DNA of 64,000 nucleotides. It comes from Cryptomeria japonica (Eukaryota > Streptophyta > Pinopsida > Cupressales > Cupressaceae). This document shows, piece after piece, positions 59,117-64,000 of the stretch; the first letter of the stretch is position 1; the number at the start of each line of letters is the position of its first letter. The stretch lies in contig NC_081409.1 of NCBI RefSeq assembly GCF_030272615.1, forward strand, positions 241,202,332-241,266,331, read 5' to 3'. The notes under the pieces are model-generated. The model saw nothing but the letters and a program-made list of their open reading frames with translations. It was not told the DNA's origin and searched no databases. The position numbers were made by a program, and so were the translations under genes.

Positions 59117-59626
59117 GTATATTCTCTTTACTACAAAGTTATCTTTGGAAAAATGCTCGTATATCTTTCTTATCATTACATGCAATGACTTATCTCACCT
59201 TTTGATTTTAGCACAATTTACTAGCTGAGAGAAGCCATCTGTCTTCCCAAGACAGTATCTATGGCTCTACACTGTAATTTCACATTCTGGTTAGTAGAGT
59301 AATAGTTTAGATAGGGTTAATCTAGTAGGCGACCATGCAGGCAGGGCCCAGTTAAGACAATATGCATCATGCAAATTTTGTTATAAGGAATTCTAATATG
59401 ATTTTAATAGCTGTTCACAAGGGGCGCATAATAAAAATCTCGTGATTTATCTTTGTTGGTGAGACATACAGTGATAATTATCATGTTCATAAAATTATAA
59501 TTTATTCATTTTTCCAAATGTGTCCTACACTGAAACATGCTTTTTGAAAGTATATATGAAACTAAATAAGCAAGCAGATGAAGCTTAAACTTGTTCCTAA
59601 TGGCTTTTTTTTTTCTCCTTGCTCAG

Positions 59627-59746
59627 GACCAAGGAGAGAAGTTTATAAATCTCCTGAGAGCAATGAGTGCATTTGCTGAAGGTTCTTCTTCTGCTTTAAT
59701 TGAAAACCGGGTTTTGTCTCTTTGGGCGAAGTATTCTTTGGCATAA
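59627..59746 (+). CDS. Putative last exon (D) of the host gene, with stop codon
   Basis: Seen: a T/C-rich tract ending TTGCTCAG, then 39 open codons and TAA at 59744-59746. The product contains DQGEKFINLLRAMSAFAEG and ends VLSLWAKYSLA. Phase 0 start matches exon C. An AATAAA at 60001-60006 could serve as a polyadenylation signal. The composition looks like a helical C-terminus of a conserved protein, but I do not recognise the family. Confidence 0.6.
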   Translation, partial: DQGEKFINLLRAMSAFAEGSSSALIENRVLSLWAKYSLA

Positions 59747-60282
59747 TTTAAATCATTTTATTCATTTGGCCTAATTCTTCACATTTTTTCCATAAATATA
59801 GCTGTAGCCAAGATCATTTGTAATAGAGACAAAGATACTCTCATTCATTTGTAAAGGCATATCCACCAAAAATGGGTCTTTAGTGAAGCCACTTTTAACA
59901 AAAACTTCAATTTACTGTAATAACCCCAAGAGGATTTCAGCTTACTTGTTTAGAACAGTGTAATATAGAAATAAATAGCTTTATTTTATTGCCTTTCTTT
60001 AATAAATTTTACAGTTAACATTGTTCATCCGTGCATAAGTTTGTGATCTTAAAGGAGAGATGCAAGGGAAGATATTGTACATGAGTCGCATTGTGTAATT
60101 TTTTTTTTACTAGAGAGGTTTTTCTCCAAAAAAGACCATTCTTATTGTTAAAATTGCATCTCTAAACTGATGATGAAAAAGCTGAACTTGTTTGCCCTCT
60201 TTGAAGATTATTTTTTCAGGGTCGATGTCTTCTAGTTTATGGGTTTGTCTTATTTGAATGCCACCTTTAGCTGTATCACAAT
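59747..60282 (+). other. 3' untranslated and flanking sequence
   Basis: AT-rich, no coding. Contains the candidate polyadenylation signal at 60001-60006. Confidence 0.4.
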
Positions 60283-60465
60283 GAATTTCCCATCTTCATA
60301 GGGGCTTTCCAAATCAGTAGCTTAGTAGCCACATCAGCTGCAGTTGGGATGATTATAGGTGCAGCATATTCCCTTTGGCTATATAATTGTGCAGTTCATG
60401 GAAACATAAAACCTTATTTTCTCCATAAATTCTTTGATTCAAATGGAAGAGAAGTTAAGATTGTT
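60283..60465 (+). pseudogene. nad4: Nuclear insertion of a mitochondrial nad4 fragment
   Basis: Seen: one frame reads EFPIFIGAFQ, then SLVATSAAVGMIIGAAYSLW, LYNCAVHGNIKPYFLHKF and DSNGREV. Established: this corresponds to the C-terminal part of NADH dehydrogenase subunit 4 (complex I), normally encoded by the plant mitochondrial genome. The flanks do not continue the gene on either side, and several conserved residues differ, so it is a decayed nuclear mitochondrial insertion (or derived from a processed transcript), not a working gene. Confidence 0.85.
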
Positions 60466-61755
60466 CTATGTCTTACTGTTGGAGGGGCAGCCGATGAACA
60501 ACTAAAATAAATTAAAATGGCTGAAGAAAAAAAAAAGATTGAAATGTGACCATGACATTTGTGGTTGCAGATGCATGTGAATAATGAAAGTTCTTAAAAA
60601 GGCATGGGTAATTTCGAGTTCAATGATGACTAATGCCTCCAAAAGCCTGAAATGGCAAAAAACAATGGCATCTAGTGTTTATCTCCAAGATGAATGTCAT
60701 GAGTCAAATCTCTTACACCTCTCCTGACATGCCTCAGCTCCTTTTAGCCTTTTAATGCCTTTCCTTTCTTTTTGGGTCTTTATCACATGCACTTCCTATG
60801 ATTTGGGTGAGCCATCAGTTCTTTGCAGGCAGCAATTATGTGATTGTTGCAGCAATCATGTAACTATGGCTATCTCACATCAGCAGTGGATGATTTTGTA
60901 ACCACTATAGCCCTTTTGAAACCACCACAATAGTTTCATGAGCATCACAATAGTCTCATAAATTCCGTGACAATTATGAAATCGTCTTCTGTTGTAAACT
61001 GCCAATTTCATAAAAAAAAATTCTATATGGTCTGCCAAGTGCCAAATGACTCGGTCCTTGCATTTTCTTTTCCCTCAATCATTTCTTTTTCTTCCAATGT
61101 TGGCTTAACCCTTAAGTGGCCCATTTATCAACCTAAAAACACACCCCATTTCAATAGAAAACGAGGAGAATAAAGGCCATAAAACTTGAGGAAACACAGT
61201 TCAGTCACAGTCAGCCCTCTTGCAACCAGTCAGGTGCCTTTTCCACAATTTTTATCCATTTTTCAGTCATTTCCAGTCATATCCTAATCGGTTTTCAATC
61301 TCAAAGGCATTTCTAGCTGATTTGCACACACAAAATCATGAGAATTGGTGTTCAAATTTAAGGACAACATTTGAATCTCCGCTCTAGGCTTGTTACATTT
61401 TTTTCAAGTCTGGATTTGTTTTCTTTTTGTGTTTTAGGTTTAATTTCAGTTTTGATTGGACTAGACTAGTTTACATTAGTTAAGACTTAAGAGCAATCGG
61501 CATTGAAATTTATTTAACTCTGATCTTTTCAGTAGCATAGGTATTTTATTGCAACTTTTCTTGTTCCTTGTTGAACCACACTTCAGTTTTTATCATCAAA
61601 ATGACTTAGTAGCATTTCTTACAAAACATCATCACAGAAAAACAATTTCTTATCCATTACAAATATTATAGCTTTTCAGCTTTTAGTGCAGCTTTTCAAT
61701 TTGCTTGTCTTCACAACATTTCAGTTTTTGCAGCTCCTCAATTAAACAAACAACT
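60466..61755. other. No gene recognised
   Basis: AT-rich sequence with scattered poly(A)/poly(T) runs. I saw no terminal repeats or coding signature. Confidence 0.5.
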
Positions 61756-63251
61756 TGTTGGCATTGTATTGTCATTGATGTCAACCGGTAAGTATGTCAA
61801 TCGGTATGCAAGATGTTGTTACCGGCATTGGAGATTGTTGGCATGTTGATGTCAACCGGTAAGTATGTGAACCGGTAAGCAAGCAAACCCAGTAAGTGCA
61901 GTCCGATATAACATGACCTAACCGGCAAAATAGTGAAGTGCACGATATGAAGGTTAACCGGTTAGTGTATACCGGTAGCATGTTTGGTCGGTGACTAAGT
62001 TTGAACCGACACAATCAAGTGAGTTGGATGCTGACAGAGATGTCACGTGGACTCTAGGTGGCGAACATGCAGTGGTAGGTAAATGGTGCGTCGACGAGAT
62101 AGTTGCCAACTAAGTCTGTATTAAATGTCTACTGCGGAAATCACAGATCAATTGCAGAGGATTGCGGCTCAAAGCAAATCGAAGGGCAAAGATTTTATTC
62201 TTTGACATCATGATCGAAGCAGGATATTTGATCGTCTTGTTGATCTAGAGAAAGAAACTGCTAGATCATTAATTGTGATCGACAAAATCAAGACTGATGA
62301 ACAGAGTCCAGTTTGCTAAATATAGTAAACGATCATTGGAAGAATAAAATAGGACAAACCTTTTTGTTGAACTGTTGCAAGTTGTCGATTCAAGAAGATG
62401 AGATCCGATTTGATACGGATCGATGTCGATGAAGAAAATCCTAAGCGCATGAAGTTTGAGTTTTTGTTTTGGTGGGAAAGCATGTATATAAATATGCAGA
62501 TCAAAAACTTAAGGATGTTGATAATGCAATGTTTGATGAGAGATTTATGATAAAGTAAATCTCTGCGAGGTGAGAGTTGATCAGTCTGAGTGTGATAGAA
62601 GAATATTGAAATGATTTGAGTGTTGGAGAAGAACCGGTAAGATAGGTGTTACTGGCAAAGGTTAAGGTAACCGGTAAACTGTTACAGAGTATAACAGTCT
62701 ATTAAACCGGCAGTGTCTGAACCAGTAAGATAGCTGCAGAAAGTGAAGAAGAGTAGACAGAGTGTGAGAGGAGATTCAGTAAGGCAGGAACAGAGTTGCA
62801 AAGGATTCAGAGGACCGATAGAGAAAAGAAGCAGTGTGACAAATAAGAGTTTAACCGGCAGAGAGAATTGTGTCCATGTGTTACAAAACTCATTTGTAAC
62901 CAAGTGTGTATCATTGTATTGATTTTATATCTCATTGTATTTCACTGAGTTGGTGCTCCTTGAGTTGGTGCTCAAAATAGAATAGGGGTAGGTGCCCATA
63001 AATTGCTAGGGGTTGGTGCCCTATACATTGTAAAATTGTTATTTTATTGTGAGGTTGGATTGGAGCAGTAGACCTCCAACAACATTTCTCACCGAGGTTT
63101 TTCCTCGTATATCCGATGTTATGTGATGTGCTCTTGTGTGTGGTTGCTTGTTAGTGCTTTCATTATCCTACCGGTTGCACAGATTGTTTGAAATTGTTTA
63201 TATTCATTGATTCACCCCCCACCCCCTCTCAATGATATCTCGTGTTCTACA
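61756..63251 (+). repeat. Copia 5' LTR
   Basis: 1496 bp, with frequent ACCGGT/AACCGG motifs and a C-rich run (CCCCCCACCCCC) close to its 3' end. Confidence 0.85.
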
Positions 63252-63265
63252 ATTAGTATCAAAGG
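63252..63265 (+). promoter_or_regulatory. Decayed copia primer binding site
   Basis: ATTAGTATCAAAGG directly after the LTR, versus the usual ATTGGTATCAGAGC; the differences at G positions are mostly G-to-A. Confidence 0.7.
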
Positions 63266-63326
63266 AATAGGTTCCCTGTTTGTCAAAGCTTTCTCTAGCT
63301 TGGGTAGATTCTGGTTTAAGAACACA

Positions 63327-63626
63327 ATGGCAAGGAATGAATCCTCCTCCAAAGCTCCCATGTTTGATGGTACCAACTATGCCTTCTGGAGAAGAAGAAT
63401 GGAAACCTATCTGTCCTCCCTAGGTTTTGATGTTTGGATGTCTATGAACAATGGGTATACTATCCCTAATAATCCTCCTACAAATCCAACTAAGGAGTAT
63501 GAAAACAATGCCAAGGCCAAGCATGCTATTTTTCAGTGGAGTGCCTAATAATGAGTTTGTTAAGGCTATGCATTGCTCATCCGCCAAGGAAAATTGGGAT
63601 AAGTTGAAGAGATTGTTTGAAGGAAT
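63327..63626 (+). pseudogene. Copia gag fragment
   Basis: ATG at 63327; the product contains FDGTNYAFWRRRMETYLSSL (the DUF4219/UBN2-type gag start), then a frameshift near 63540 into a frame with NEFVKAMHCSSAKENWDKL. It ends abruptly near 63626, where most of gag, its zinc knuckle and the protease have been deleted. Confidence 0.85.
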
Positions 63627-64000
63627 GTTTTGAGTCCCAATGCATGATGGGACAAGTAGATGAGAGTTGGTTGTGGCACAAAAGATTGGGCCATATAAAT
63701 TTTGATAATTTGGTCAAAGTAAGCAAGAAAGGATATGTGAGGCATGTACCACCAATTATCAAATCGGCAAGTACTTTTTGTGATGAATGTCTAAGAGGCA
63801 AGCAGACTAAGGTAACCTTCAAGATCAAAGAACATAATACCTCAAGGCCCTTAGAACTTGTACATACAGATCTGTGTGGTCCAACCAGAACAAGAGCTTT
63901 AGCTGATGAGAGATATTTCATGTTGTTCATTGATGATTTCTCAAGAATGACATGGGTCACTTTTCTACATGAAAAATCACAAGCTTATGAGAGGTTCAAA
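63626..64000 (+). pseudogene. Copia GAG-pre-integrase and integrase, truncated by window end
   Basis: Open to the window edge. It reads LWHKRLGHINFDNLV and CDECLRGKQTK (HHCC finger), then LVHTDLCGPT and FIDDFSRMTWV, the first catalytic Asp region of copia integrase. It is joined to the gag fragment by an internal deletion; no stop is seen in this portion. Confidence 0.9.

Larger units (their letters stand above)
61756..64000 (+). mobile_element. Ty1/copia element, 5' part, runs off the window
   Basis: LTR 61756-63251 (TGTTGGCATTG start, TTCTACA end), then a primer-site-like ATTAGTATCAAAGG, a gag fragment and an integrase region. The 3' LTR and RT would lie beyond the window. Same family as the solo LTR at 6042-7532. 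Confidence 0.9.

Noticed and set aside
1-64000. CRISPR arrays, bacterial operons, rRNA genes
   Set aside because: No regularly spaced identical repeats with unique spacers, no bacterial gene organisation and no rRNA sequence were seen; all content is eukaryotic plant-type.

Overview
This window looks like nuclear DNA from a seed plant with a large, repeat-dense genome. A conifer or other gymnosperm is my best guess, from the density and style of nested retrotransposons; nothing in the sequence proves the species. It is almost entirely transposable elements. Most element boundaries below rest on paired terminal repeats plus matching target-site duplications (TSDs) read directly from the sequence.

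One host gene appears to frame the window on the + strand. Two small phase-0 exons lie at 147-205 and 544-588, and two more at 59042-59116 and 59627-59746, the last ending in a stop codon. If they belong together, nearly all the transposons sit in a single intron of about 58.4 kb (589-59041). I do not recognise the protein.

Layout: 0.9-3.9 kb, an old gag-element fragment split by a solo LTR; 3.9-8.8 kb, hAT transposon debris including a BED/DUF659 transposase split by a copia-type solo LTR; 8.8-12.1 kb, a decayed gag-protease retroelement without reverse transcriptase; 12.1-14.5 kb, a mosaic of hAT tails; 15.3-30.0 kb, a hAT transposase (hAT-B) split by a 12.2-kb minus-strand LTR element (N1), itself split by a 5.6-kb minus-strand LTR element (N2); 30.3-37.6 kb, a nearly intact chromodomain Ty3/gypsy element (G1); 37.6-44.0 kb, a minus-strand hAT (hAT-C) split by a second hAT (hAT-D); 44.1-44.3 kb, a tRNA-derived SINE; 44.6-46.3 kb, a probable solo LTR; 46.5-57.5 kb, a second chromodomain gypsy (G2) split by a 3.2-kb solo LTR; 57.5-59.7 kb, intron remainder and terminal exons; 60.3 kb, a mitochondrial nad4 fragment; 61.8 kb to the end, the 5' part of a Ty1/copia element.

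Most unusual: N1 has complete LTR-element architecture (TSD, LTRs, tRNA-Met primer site, polypurine tract), but where gag-pol should be it carries one reading frame of about 934 codons, broken by two TAG stops, in which I recognise no gag, protease, RT or integrase motif. Also notable are a transposition-linked inversion signature at 3.9/12.1 kb, family-specific subterminal repeats in the hAT elements, an excess of TAG nonsense codons consistent with decay of methylated CAG, and E2F-like sites repeated in a solo LTR.
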